A stretch of 43,384 nucleotides of DNA from the NCBI RefSeq assembly GCF_002095395.1, contig NZ_MJEI01000064.1, forward strand, positions 1-43,384, in the 5' to 3' direction. Origin of the DNA: Williamsia sp. 1135. GTDB lineage: Bacteria > Actinomycetota > Actinomycetes > Mycobacteriales > Mycobacteriaceae. Position 1 is the first letter of the stretch; every line of letters starts with the position of its first letter. Below the pieces are notes generated by a model. The model searched no databases. It was not told the origin of the DNA and worked only from the letters and a program-made list of their open reading frames with translations. Of the stretch, positions 18,055 through 25,676 are shown in pieces. The position numbers and the translations under genes were made by a program.

Positions 18055-18783
18055 CTACAGCTTCTCTTCGGAGGCTTGCACGAATACGGTTCCCTGACCT
18101 TGGCATTGCAGCTGCATCGCCTCGCCGGCGCCGCGGCCGACAGCATCGCGCCAGCCCGCCGTCGACTTCAACTGGGTTTGCACATTGCCGAACGTGCCGA
18201 CGAATGCCTGCGGATCGACGATCACCGGGTATTGGCCGCCGACCTGGATCTCCAGTACTTCTCCGTGCGCGAGGAGCACCACCGACCCCGTGCCCTGCAG
18301 TTGGGTGGTGAACATGCCGTCCCCGGTCAGAGCGCCGGTGGCCGCGCCCCGCAAGGCTCCCATCAGACCGCCGCCGCGTCCTCCGCCGCCTCCGCCCCCG
18401 CCCTGAGACGTCATCGAGACGATCGATGCCTGTAGCCCTGCGGTGTACCCAAGTGTGCGTGAGGCGTCTGCGGTCACCGTGCCTCCCTGTGGCATGTCGA
18501 TGACATGTACTGCGAGACCGGCGAATCCGTAATGGACCTCTCCGTTGCCCTGCGCCATCATGGTGGCCTCGTGTTCGCCGCGCATCATGCGCCCGGCCAT
18601 GCCGGCGATCGCGCCCATGCCACCCATCCCCGGCATACCGCCGCCCCCGGCGCCTGGGATCTGATGGGGTGAGAAATGGACCTGTCCGGTGTAGAAGAGC
18701 ATCGCGCCCTTGCGCGCCACCACACCACCGGCATGTCCGACGTTGACCTTCACGACCTTCGAGTTGATCTTCTGGAATACCAT
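18055..18783 (-). CDS. AIM24-family protein, second gene, with glycine-rich inserts
   Basis: 242 residues with family features VVKVNVGHAGGVVARKGAML, YGFAGLAVHVIDMPQGG, GTGSVVLLAHGEVLEIQVGG and DPQAFVGTFGNVQTQLK. Two low-complexity inserts stand out: PGAGGGGMPGMGGMGAIAGM near residues 43-62, and a run of eight glycines before RGGG near residue 130. They could be flexible loops or assembly segments. ATG 18783 is preferred because GGTGAG precedes it. A GTG at 18792 that overlaps the upstream stop (GTGA) is an alternative and would add three residues. The gene lies between two other AIM24 genes. Confidence 0.83.
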   Translation of the reverse strand: MVFQKINSKVVKVNVGHAGGVVARKGAMLFYTGQVHFSPHQIPGAGGGGMPGMGGMGAIAGMAGRMMRGEHEATMMAQGNGEVHYGFAGLAVHVIDMPQGGTVTADASRTLGYTAGLQASIVSMTSQGGGGGGGGRGGGLMGALRGAATGALTGDGMFTTQLQGTGSVVLLAHGEVLEIQVGGQYPVIVDPQAFVGTFGNVQTQLKSTAGWRDAVGRGAGEAMQLQCQGQGTVFVQASEEKL

Positions 18784-18788
18784 GCCAC

Positions 18789-19412
18789 TCACCGTTCCGC
18801 GGGTTGGATCGACACGACGCCCTGGCCCTGCCAGCGCAGGGAAAATGCCTCGCCACCGTCTTGGCCGATCATCGAACGCCAGCTGACGTCGGTCACAAAC
18901 GATTGCTGCAGTTGGCCTTTGGCGGAAACGAAAGCGTCCGGATCCACGACGAGGGGCAGATTGGGATTGACCTCGAGGTGAATCAGCGGCCCGCCCGCCG
19001 ACAGGAGGGCGACCTGTCCGGTTCCGGTCACGGTGGTGGTGAAGAGCCCTTGTCCGCTGGACATCCCGCCCAGTCCGGAGAACTGGACATTCGTTTGGAG
19101 ATTGCCTGCCATCGCGAGCAGCTGCCGCGATTCCACCTGGATGGTCTCGTTGTTGAGCTGCAGCACGGTTGTGTACTGAGCCTGGATGGCGAGGTGCACG
19201 ATCCCGTTTCCGGTGCACTCCATCAGTTTCAGTGACTCGCCGGTGGCCTTCTGTTTCAGGCCGGCAACCAGGCCTGATCCGCCACCGAATCCGGCCGACT
19301 TGAACTCGACCTGACCCTGGTAGGAAACCATCGATCCGCTGACCGCCTTGATCGAGGAGTTGTTGAGCCGCGCCTCCACGATGCGCTTGGTCAATCCTAG
19401 TAACTCGGCCAT
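18789..19412 (-). CDS. AIM24-family protein, first gene of the trio
   Basis: 207 residues. AIM24 features are VSGSMVSYQGQVEFKSAGF, GIVHLAIQAQYTTVLQLNN, GTGQVALLSAGGPLIHLEV and DPDAFVSAKGQLQQSF. The N-terminus MAELLGLTKRIVEARLNNSS is short and charged; no signal peptide is seen, so it acts in the cytoplasm or at the inner face of the membrane. It begins the operon, at most a few bases before the second gene. Its promoter would lie in the 225-bp gap that also carries the tandem 35-bp repeats at 19538-19618. Confidence 0.85.
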   Translation of the reverse strand: MAELLGLTKRIVEARLNNSSIKAVSGSMVSYQGQVEFKSAGFGGGSGLVAGLKQKATGESLKLMECTGNGIVHLAIQAQYTTVLQLNNETIQVESRQLLAMAGNLQTNVQFSGLGGMSSGQGLFTTTVTGTGQVALLSAGGPLIHLEVNPNLPLVVDPDAFVSAKGQLQQSFVTDVSWRSMIGQDGGEAFSLRWQGQGVVSIQPAER

Positions 19413-19537
19413 CTCACCGATTTCCTTCCAGAGGTCATCCCTGCATCTGCGATACCGGAGTTATCGTAGGCACCCCGGCCCCAGCTGAACAGCGCAATAG
19501 ACAGTTCAAATGACCGTGCGAGACGCAGGTCGGAGCC

Positions 19538-19618
19538 GAGCTCGACCATTTCGCGGAGACGAAGCGGAGCGGAGCTCGACCATCGCTGTGAAGACGTAGC
19601 GGAGCGGAGCTCGACCAT
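19538..19618. repeat. Three tandem ~35-bp repeats with GAGCTCGACCAT core
   Basis: GAGCTCGACCAT occurs at 19538-19549, 19572-19583 and 19607-19618, with spacing of 34 and 35 bases. The linkers GGAGACGAAGCGGAGC and GAAGACGTAGCGGAGC are near-identical, and a more worn unit lies upstream (GAGACGCAGGTCGGAGC). The array sits in the divergent promoter gap between the AIM24 operon and the membrane protein gene. It could be a regulator-binding array or a species-specific dispersed repeat. Confidence 0.75.
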
Positions 19619-19636
19619 TTCTGTAACGTGTGTCAG

Positions 19637-20110
19637 GTGGATGACGTTGCGTGGGGTGCGGTTGGTGCGGGGATCTTCGTCGTGGCGTTGGTGATCAGCG
19701 TCGGGCTGTACGTCTGGTACCGCCAGCAGGAGACGGTCCGACTGGACCGTGACGTCGATCTGGCAAAGAAGTTGCGGGCGGTCGCGGCTGAGGATCCGGT
19801 GCGCGGTGCGGCTGTCGACGAGTTCGAGACCGCCATCTACGAGCGCCTGTTCTACGTCTCCACGGTGGGCCCGCGGGCCAGGGGTGCGGCGTGGGCCCTG
19901 CTGGGCGCCGTTCTCGGGGCCTCCGGATCGCTCTGGGTGGCCGACGGTTCCGCGATTGTCCAGAAGTCCGTCCATTACGGTTTCGCCGCGCTGGCAATCG
20001 GTTTCACCCTGACGTTCCTGGTGTTCCTGGCGCTGACGATCTACGCGGCCACCAGCTTGCCGAGGATCTCGTTCGAGGATTCCTATCAGGCCGAAGCTGA
20101 CGCCGACTGA
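19637..20110 (+). CDS. Membrane protein with three TM segments, unknown function
   Basis: 157 residues. The first hydrophobic helix is AVGAGIFVVALVISVGLYVW near the N-terminus, followed by a charged stretch of about 60 residues (RLDRDVDLAKKLRAVAAEDP). Two further helices are GAAWALLGAVLGASGSLWV and YGFAALAIGFTLTFLVFLAL. No family is recognised. GTG 19637 is chosen because TAACGT, a -10-like hexamer, lies seven bases before it, which suits a leaderless start; GTG 19628 is the alternative. It is divergent from the AIM24 operon. Confidence 0.65.
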   Translation: MDDVAWGAVGAGIFVVALVISVGLYVWYRQQETVRLDRDVDLAKKLRAVAAEDPVRGAAVDEFETAIYERLFYVSTVGPRARGAAWALLGAVLGASGSLWVADGSAIVQKSVHYGFAALAIGFTLTFLVFLALTIYAATSLPRISFEDSYQAEADAD

Positions 20111-20117
20111 TCTGGCC

Positions 20118-21083
20118 TCAACTGGCCGCGGTACCGAACCGGGTGCGGAAGGCGGTCGGTGTGATGCCGACGATCGCCGCGAAGTGATGGCGCAGTAGCA
20201 TCGCCGAACTGAAACCGACCTGGCGGGCGACCTCTTCGATTCCGAGATCGGTGGTCTCGAGCAGACTTTGGGCGGCGAGCACACGTTGCTCGGTCAGCCA
20301 GCGCAGGGGACTGGTGCCCACCTCGTCGGCGAACCGGCGGGCAAACGTTCGGGAGGACATGTGAGCCCGGGTCGCCAGGTCGGCGATGGCGATGTCTGCG
20401 CTCAGGTTCTGCAGCATCCAGCCGAGGACCTCGCCGAAACCATCTGTGTCACACACGGGGACGGGCGCTTTGACGAATTGTCGTTGGCCGCCCTCGCGCT
20501 GCGGGGGTACCACCATCCGGCGCGCGATCTTGTTCGCGATGGTGGGTCCGTGTTCTTTCCGGACCAGGTGCAGGCTGGCATCGATCCCGGCGGCGGTGCC
20601 TGCGCTGGTGATGATGTTGCCCTCTTCCACATAGAGGACGTCGGTGTTGACCTGCACGTGCGGGAACAGCTCGGACATCTCCTTGCCGTATCGCCAGTGG
20701 GTGCTGGCCGATAGGCCGTCGAGCAGGCCGGCCGCGGCGACCACGAAGGACCCGGTGCACACCGACAGGATGTACGCGCCTCGCGCGTCGGCGGCCCGCA
20801 GGACGTCGAGGACCTCTTCGTTGAAGTCGGCGCGCACCTGGCCGGCGGGGATGGCGATGAGGTCGGCGTCGGCGCACGCGTCGAGTCCGTACTGGGGGAT
20901 CACCTGGGCCCCGGTGGTGAAGTTCAGCGGTGTGCCCGGATTGACGGCGCAGACCCGGAGATCGAAGCGCGGTACTCCTTCGTCGGTCCTATCGACGCCG
21001 AACACCTCGCAAATGACGCCGTACTCGAAGGCGGCGACCGGTTCTTGCAGGATGACGGCGACGGAGCGAAGCATGCCAGCCAT
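20118..21083 (-). CDS. GlxA-type AraC-family regulator with DJ-1/PfpI domain
   Basis: 321 residues in two parts. Residues about 1-190 form a DJ-1/PfpI-like (class I glutamine amidotransferase fold) sensor, with DLIAIPAGQVRAD and the nucleophile-elbow sequence AYILSVCTGSFVVAAAGLLD, whose cysteine is retained. Residues about 215-315 form an AraC DNA-binding domain with two helix-turn-helix motifs (IADLATRAHMSSRTFARRFA and IEEVARQVGFSSAMLLRHHF). The target is unknown; relatives control amino acid or amine catabolism. ATG 21083 (MAGMLRSVAV) is preferred to the long upstream frame. The start codon lies inside the small palindrome GCCATTATGGC (21079-21089), a possible own operator. Confidence 0.85.
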   Translation of the reverse strand: MAGMLRSVAVILQEPVAAFEYGVICEVFGVDRTDEGVPRFDLRVCAVNPGTPLNFTTGAQVIPQYGLDACADADLIAIPAGQVRADFNEEVLDVLRAADARGAYILSVCTGSFVVAAAGLLDGLSASTHWRYGKEMSELFPHVQVNTDVLYVEEGNIITSAGTAAGIDASLHLVRKEHGPTIANKIARRMVVPPQREGGQRQFVKAPVPVCDTDGFGEVLGWMLQNLSADIAIADLATRAHMSSRTFARRFADEVGTSPLRWLTEQRVLAAQSLLETTDLGIEEVARQVGFSSAMLLRHHFAAIVGITPTAFRTRFGTAAS

Positions 21084-21089
21084 TATGGC
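21079..21089. promoter_or_regulatory. 11-bp dyad over the GlxA-type start codon
   Basis: GCCATTATGGC has perfect 5-bp arms around one base and covers the chosen start codon of the AraC-type regulator. It may be an autoregulatory site, but it is short and could be chance. Confidence 0.25.
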
Positions 21090-21133
21090 AGAAAATTTGT
21101 GAAGACTGTCAAAATGGCCAGTGGTGGCGAAAA

Positions 21134-21337
21134 TTGTTCGGGCGCATAGTTTCAGGCATAAAATTTTTGTACATCTTGGTCCCGGCATTCATCGGCATTT
21201 TCATGGTCTTCAAGGAGAACGCAAAGAAAACCGCCCACCTGCCGCGAGCTCCCTTCGGCGCCGACGCGGAGGACGGGCTCGAGGAATGGCGGAGGTGGGC
21301 GGAAATCGAGGAACTGGACCGTCAGCGGAAGGCCTGA
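21134..21337 (+). CDS. Small single-TM membrane protein
   Basis: 67 residues. A hydrophobic helix (IKFLYILVPAFIGIFMVF) is followed by a charged tail (KENAKKTAHLPRAPF, then DGLEEWRRWAEIEELDRQRK). This is a typical layout for a small membrane-anchored protein with a cytoplasmic tail; no family is recognised. The start is uncertain: TTG 21134 has GGTGG upstream, and TTG 21167 would also keep the helix. It lies divergent from the GlxA-type regulator, and ends eight bases from the convergent protease gene. Confidence 0.55.
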   Translation: MFGRIVSGIKFLYILVPAFIGIFMVFKENAKKTAHLPRAPFGADAEDGLEEWRRWAEIEELDRQRKA

Positions 21338-21344
21338 GTGCAGG

Positions 21345-22010
21345 TCAGGCGACCCGGAACTCCGTGACGCCGTGCCGCTTCATGTCGTCGAGGATCGGCT
21401 TGATGTTCGTTCCGGTCTCCGGCCCGATGCAGCCGATGAAGTAGTAGGCGTTGACCATCCCGATGAGCTTGTCTCCGACAACGACCGGACTGCCCGAGTC
21501 GCCTTCGACGACGCAGATCTGGCTGTAGTGGGCGAAACCGTCAGAGAACCAGGTGATACCGCAGGTGTTGGCGGTAGTGCGTCCCTCTTTGCAGCTGATC
21601 TCGGGGAACTGCGGTGCCTGCGTACGGAGGCTGCGAATCGTGACGCCGCCGATCTTCTGGACCGGGTTCACCTTGTTCGCGTCGAATCGGATGATCGCGT
21701 AGTCGAGATCGGCGTTCTTGTAGGTGACCTCACCGACGGGGCCGGCACTCTGGGCCGCCTCCGCGAAGACCTGGGTGCCGGCGGGGCCGCAGTGACCGGC
21801 GGTCAGACCGACGAGTGCGTTGTTCTGGTCGCGACCGATCGTCGTGAGGGTGCACGCCGAGGCTTCTCCGTTGCGTTCCGGCAAGAGAATTCCGGATCCA
21901 CCGCCGAGGTTGACCTTCGCGGGCGCGGCGGATGCGGTGGACACCCCCAGGGCTGTCAGTGCCAGTACAGCGCACAGAGCTGCAAAGAAGGTGCCGGTCT
22001 TCTTGATCAT
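21345..22010 (-). CDS. Secreted S1-family (trypsin-like) serine protease
   Basis: 221 residues with a Sec signal peptide (MIKKTGTFFAALCAVLALTA, cleavage after STASA). The catalytic triad is visible: His in LTAGHCGP, Asp in NADLDYAIIRF, and Ser in GDSGSPVVVG. Cysteine pairs surround them (ACTLTTIG...GHC, SCKEG...TCGITW, ICVVEGDSG...GCIG), as in alpha-lytic/streptogrisin-type enzymes. There is no long pro-region, so the enzyme could be made with little or no propeptide. ATG 22010 has GAGGAA upstream and starts the signal peptide; the open frame further upstream is not used. Exported, so it probably acts on peptides outside the cell. Confidence 0.9.
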   Translation of the reverse strand: MIKKTGTFFAALCAVLALTALGVSTASAAPAKVNLGGGSGILLPERNGEASACTLTTIGRDQNNALVGLTAGHCGPAGTQVFAEAAQSAGPVGEVTYKNADLDYAIIRFDANKVNPVQKIGGVTIRSLRTQAPQFPEISCKEGRTTANTCGITWFSDGFAHYSQICVVEGDSGSPVVVGDKLIGMVNAYYFIGCIGPETGTNIKPILDDMKRHGVTEFRVA

Positions 22011-22165
22011 CAATTCCTCACGGTGGAACTCGGGTGGTGACATGAGGAACCTACCAGGGAGAGTGCGCGCATCAGTCATCGTCGGAGCCGCACGCAGCAG
22101 CTCCGACGATGACCTCCCAGCCTAGTGATGAGTCGGGATTTTGCGCGCTGAGAACACTTTTCGGC

Positions 22166-22645
22166 TCAGGCCGGTGGGCGGCTCACGCATTGGGCGAGAT
22201 ACAGATTTTCACCCAAGGTCGTCATCAGCTGGAGCTGCGTTTGCAGGTAGTCGACGTGCTCTTCCTCGTCTGCCAGGATCTTCTCGAGCAAGTTGGCGCT
22301 CGTGGTGTCCTGTTTCTCACGACACATGACGATGCCCGGCTTGAGGCGGGCGACGACGTCGATCTCGATCTGCAGATCACTCTCGAACTGCTCGCGGAGA
22401 GTTTGCCCGACCTTCAGCGAGAACAACCGCTGATAGTTGGGCAAGCCGTCGAGGAGCAGTATGCCATCGGTGATCGCCTCCGCGTGGTTCATCTCCTCGA
22501 AAGACTCTGCGCGGGTGTGCGCCGCGACTTCGGTGAAGCCCCAGCTGTCCTGCATCTTGGAGTGCAGAAAATACTGGTTGATCGCCGTCAATTCGCTGGT
22601 CAACTGCTCGTTGAGCAGCTTGAGAACTTCCGGATCGCCTTGCAT
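22166..22645 (-). CDS. bfr: Bacterioferritin
   Basis: 159 residues, the usual Bfr length; 24 subunits form a shell that oxidises and stores iron with heme between subunit pairs. Metal ligands are in place: Glu18 (TSELTAINQY), Glu51 and His54 (FEEMNHAE), and EEEHVDYL near residue 130. The heme ligand is Met52 in EEMNHAE. GAGGAGA precedes ATG 22645. It is divergent from the two-repeat protein gene and the Bfd-type ferredoxin, which fits Bfd's role of returning electrons to Bfr to release iron. A dyad at 22657-22676 lies in the shared gap. Confidence 0.95.
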   Translation of the reverse strand: MQGDPEVLKLLNEQLTSELTAINQYFLHSKMQDSWGFTEVAAHTRAESFEEMNHAEAITDGILLLDGLPNYQRLFSLKVGQTLREQFESDLQIEIDVVARLKPGIVMCREKQDTTSANLLEKILADEEEHVDYLQTQLQLMTTLGENLYLAQCVSRPPA

Positions 22646-22656
22646 GGTTTCTCCTC

Positions 22657-22676
22657 ACGTCAATGACACCTGACGT
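22657..22676. promoter_or_regulatory. Inverted repeat upstream of bfr
   Basis: ACGTCA (22657-22662) and TGACGT (22671-22676) are perfect 6-bp arms around eight bases. The dyad starts 12 bases before the bfr ATG and lies in the divergent gap toward the two-repeat protein. It does not look like an IdeR box; the binding protein is unknown. Confidence 0.4.
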
Positions 22677-22793
22677 CACTCATCGGGAGGGCTGTTCCTG
22701 ATGGGGCTGTGGACATCACGTGTGAAATCAATTTATCTCGGTACGATGCAGTTCGGGTGACATCCACCGGCACCGACGAGCAGGGATTGAATA

Positions 22794-23411
22794 TTGTCCG
22801 AGCATTCGCGCATCCTGGCCTCTGATTTCTCGCTGCCCAGCGGGGAGGGAATCGTCGAGCGACTGTCCGAGAACAACGACTCTCTGGCCCGGCTCGGCGC
22901 CCGCCACCTGGTGGTCTACCGCGGCCTGGACGATCCTCGTCGGGTGTTCGCGACCCTCGGGCTGCACGATCGCGGCTCGATAGAGAAGCTGGTTCGCAAT
23001 CCGGCGGTGTTCGATTGGTTCGACGCGGCGAACGTGGACGAGATTCCCCCGCTGTTTGTCGGCGAGGTGGTGGAGAAAATCGATCTGGCGTCGGCGGAGT
23101 CCGATCACTCGGGCATCCTGGTCGCCGCGATCGCTCCGGTGGAGAGCGTGCCCGCTCTACTCGGCGCGGTACGGAAGAGTCTGCGGAGGTTCATCTCCGC
23201 CGGCGTTCGCAGGGTCTGGATCTACCAGGCTCTCGACGACCGCCAAGAAGTGATGATCTTGCAAGAACTCGACACCGAGGAAAATGCGGTTGCGTGGGTG
23301 GAGCATCCCGACGCGGCCGCCGAGTGGATGTCGGGGGCCGGTGTCGGGGTGTATCCGCCGTTGTTCGTAGGGAAGCTACAGCGGATCATGGACCTGCAGC
23401 CGCAGACCTAG
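22794..23411 (+). CDS. Protein of unknown function with two ABM-like repeats
   Basis: 205 residues made of two similar halves. In the first, HLVVYRGLDDPRRVFATLGL is followed by IPPLFVGEVVEKIDL. In the second, RVWIYQALDDRQEVMILQEL is followed by YPPLFVGKLQRIMDL. The pattern of strand, helix, strand resembles a fused pair of dimeric alpha-beta barrel (antibiotic biosynthesis monooxygenase/Dabb-like) domains. No heme or catalytic residue can be assigned. TTG 22794 is the earliest start in frame with AGGGA upstream. It lies 13 bases before the Bfd-type ferredoxin gene and is divergent from bacterioferritin, so a link with iron or heme handling is possible (inference). Confidence 0.7.
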   Translation: MSEHSRILASDFSLPSGEGIVERLSENNDSLARLGARHLVVYRGLDDPRRVFATLGLHDRGSIEKLVRNPAVFDWFDAANVDEIPPLFVGEVVEKIDLASAESDHSGILVAAIAPVESVPALLGAVRKSLRRFISAGVRRVWIYQALDDRQEVMILQELDTEENAVAWVEHPDAAAEWMSGAGVGVYPPLFVGKLQRIMDLQPQT

Positions 23412-23424
23412 TCCGGGACCCCTC

Positions 23425-23604
23425 ATGTACGTCTGCCTGTGTCAAGGAGTCACCAGCCACGTCGTCGAACAGTCGGTGGCCGATGGCGCCCGGACCTCGA
23501 AGGAGGTGGCCATCGCGTGTGGTGCGGGCGCGGATTGCGGTCGATGCCGCAAGACGGTCCGGGCCATCATCGAGGCCCACTTCGCGAACAGTCCCGCCGG
23601 ATGA
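23425..23604 (+). CDS. bfd: Bfd-type [2Fe-2S] bacterioferritin-associated ferredoxin
   Basis: 59 residues, too short to be found by a usual ORF cutoff. The start MYVCLCQGVTSHVVEQ matches Bfd closely, and the four cluster cysteines are Cys4, Cys6, Cys38 and Cys41 (CxC, then DCGRCRKTV), the Bfd pattern. Bfd reduces the ferric core of bacterioferritin so that iron can leave. The bfr gene lies about 780 bases away on the other strand, supporting the assignment. ATG 23425 follows the two-repeat protein gene after 13 bases. Confidence 0.88.
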   Translation: MYVCLCQGVTSHVVEQSVADGARTSKEVAIACGAGADCGRCRKTVRAIIEAHFANSPAG

Positions 23605-23653
23605 CGGCGGCCAGGAATGACGTGGCGGCCGCGCCACACTAGTGTCAGCGGGT

Positions 23654-25654
23654 ATGGCGTATTTTGTGACGGGGGCCACAGGTTTCATCGGTCGAAATCT
23701 GCTCGGCGAACTACTGAACAATCGCGACGGCGAAATCTTCGTGCTGGTGCGCAGAGGTTCGCGACGCAAGATCGAACGACTCATCCGACAGTGGGATACC
23801 GACCGGGTCACCCCGGTCGTCGGGGACCTGCAGGCGGACAGCCTCGGAGTCGACCCGGCGTGGATCGCCGACCATCGCGGCGACATCGACCACTTCTTCC
23901 ACCTCGCGGCGATCTACGACATGACCGCATCCGGCGAGGCCAACGAGATGCCGAACGTCGGGGGCACCCGGGCGGCACTCTCTCTCGCCGAGGCCCTCGA
24001 CGCGGGGTGCTTCCATCAGGTCTCCTCCGTCGCGGCGGCAGGTGAATTCCGTGGCCGGTTCGACGAGTCGATGTTCGACGAGGGCCAGGAACTGCTCTCG
24101 GCGTACCACCGCACCAAGTTCGAATCCGAACGCATCGTCCGTGACGAGGCCACCGTTCCCTGGCGCGTCTACCGGCCGGCGATCGTCCTCGGACACTCGG
24201 AAACCGGCGCGATGGACAAGATCGACGGGCCGTACTACTTCTTCCCGTTGTTCAAGCGGATGCGTGACGCGCTGCCGGGGGCCCTACCGCTACTCGGTGT
24301 CGACCTGGGGGACACCAATGTGGTCCCGGTCGACTATGTCGCACGGGCGATGGATCACCTGGCGCATCTGCCCGGCCGAGACGGTGAAGCCTTCCACCTG
24401 GTGAATCCGAAGCCGCAGAACACCATCGGGATGGTCAACACGTTTGCCGCAGCCGCGGGCGCACCCAAGTTCGCGGTACCCGTCGACCGGTCCGTGACCG
24501 ACCTGGTGCCGACGTATCTCCTGCCCCGCGCGCTGCAACCGAGCTCCCTACTCGGCACCGTCGTGCGGTCGGGCCCGGCGCAGTTCGCGCTCCGGCAGAC
24601 CATCGGGAGGCTAGGAATACCACCCGAAGTCCTTGCGCACGTGTCATTCCCGGGAACCTTCTCCTCGTATGCGACGGAGGAGGCGTTGGCCGGATCCGGC
24701 ATCTCTGTACCCGAACTGGACACGTACGCGGCCAACCTGTGGACCTACTGGGAACAGTTCCTCGACGACTCGATCAAATCCGATCGCAATGTCGTGAAGG
24801 AGCTGTCGGGCAAAACGGTGGTGATCACCGGTGCCTCGTCCGGTATCGGCCTGGTGACGGCCGTCAAGGTCGCGAAAGCCGGCGGCATCCCGATCCTGGT
24901 GGCGCGCGGACTCGACAAACTCGAGGCGACCAAGAATCTGATCGAGGGGCAGGGCGGCACCGCCTACGCATACGGCTGCGACCTGTCTGACCTCGACGCC
25001 ATCGACGCGCTGACCAAGCAACTCGGCGACGACTTCGACCACATCGACTTCATCGTCAACAATGCCGGCCGGTCGATTCGCCGGTCGTTGAAGCTGTCGG
25101 AAGACCGGTTCCACGATTTCGAACGGACCATGCAGCTCAACTACTTCGGTGCGATCCGGCTCGTGATCGGTCTGTTGCCGACGATGCGTGCACAGGGCGG
25201 TGGCCACATCGTCAACGTCTCATCCATCGGGGTGCAGACCAATCCGCCACGGTTCAGTGCCTACGTGGCGTCGAAGGCGGCGCTGGACTCGTGGTCGAAC
25301 GTGGTGTCGTCGGAGTTGGTCGGCGACGGGATCTCCTTCACCGGGATCCACATGCCACTGGTGCGGACACCGATGATCGCCCCCACCAAGCTCTACGACA
25401 GATTCCCGACCATCAGTCCGGGCCAGGCCGCCGACAAGGTGATCACGGCACTGGTCGACCGACCGCACGAGATCAACACTGCCCTGGGCAATCTCGGGTC
25501 CGTCGCGCACACCGTGACGCCCAAGCTGGCGTTTCGGATCCTGCATTTGGCCTATCAGGTGTTCCCGGACTCCGCCGCTGCGCGCGGCGATCAGGGCCGC
25601 AGCGAGTCCGAGCAGATCCTGCTCGCTCGCGTCCTCAAGGGCGTGCACTGGTAG
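23654..25654 (+). CDS. Fatty acyl-CoA reductase, two-domain SDR (AcrA1-like)
   Basis: 666 residues with two dehydrogenase domains. The first (about 1-370) is an extended SDR with TGATGFIGRNLL at the N-terminus and the YxxxK pair in LSAYHRTKFE. The second (about 385-640) is a classical SDR with VITGASSGIGLVTAV, a serine in IVNVSSIGVQ, and YVASKAALDSW. This arrangement matches mycobacterial multidomain fatty acyl-CoA reductases (Rv3391/AcrA1 type), which reduce acyl-CoA to aldehyde and alcohol for wax ester or related lipids. ATG 23654 starts MAYFVTGATG; GTG 23642 is an alternative that adds four residues. It is convergent with the thiolase gene. Confidence 0.85.
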   Translation: MAYFVTGATGFIGRNLLGELLNNRDGEIFVLVRRGSRRKIERLIRQWDTDRVTPVVGDLQADSLGVDPAWIADHRGDIDHFFHLAAIYDMTASGEANEMPNVGGTRAALSLAEALDAGCFHQVSSVAAAGEFRGRFDESMFDEGQELLSAYHRTKFESERIVRDEATVPWRVYRPAIVLGHSETGAMDKIDGPYYFFPLFKRMRDALPGALPLLGVDLGDTNVVPVDYVARAMDHLAHLPGRDGEAFHLVNPKPQNTIGMVNTFAAAAGAPKFAVPVDRSVTDLVPTYLLPRALQPSSLLGTVVRSGPAQFALRQTIGRLGIPPEVLAHVSFPGTFSSYATEEALAGSGISVPELDTYAANLWTYWEQFLDDSIKSDRNVVKELSGKTVVITGASSGIGLVTAVKVAKAGGIPILVARGLDKLEATKNLIEGQGGTAYAYGCDLSDLDAIDALTKQLGDDFDHIDFIVNNAGRSIRRSLKLSEDRFHDFERTMQLNYFGAIRLVIGLLPTMRAQGGGHIVNVSSIGVQTNPPRFSAYVASKAALDSWSNVVSSELVGDGISFTGIHMPLVRTPMIAPTKLYDRFPTISPGQAADKVITALVDRPHEINTALGNLGSVAHTVTPKLAFRILHLAYQVFPDSAAARGDQGRSESEQILLARVLKGVHW

Positions 25655-25676
25655 GCCGGAGCTGGTCGCGGGCCAC

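Noticed and set aside
17468-18856. Long minus-strand frame across two AIM24 genes
   Set aside because: The translation is arginine/histidine-rich and matches nothing; the AIM24 genes in the other frames explain this DNA.
19538-19618. CRISPR-like array
   Set aside because: Only three units, with repeats and linkers both conserved, no unique spacers, and no cas genes nearby.
22646-22793. IdeR iron box upstream of bacterioferritin
   Set aside because: I find no close match to TTAGGTTAGSCTAACCTAA; only the ACGTCA/TGACGT dyad is visible.
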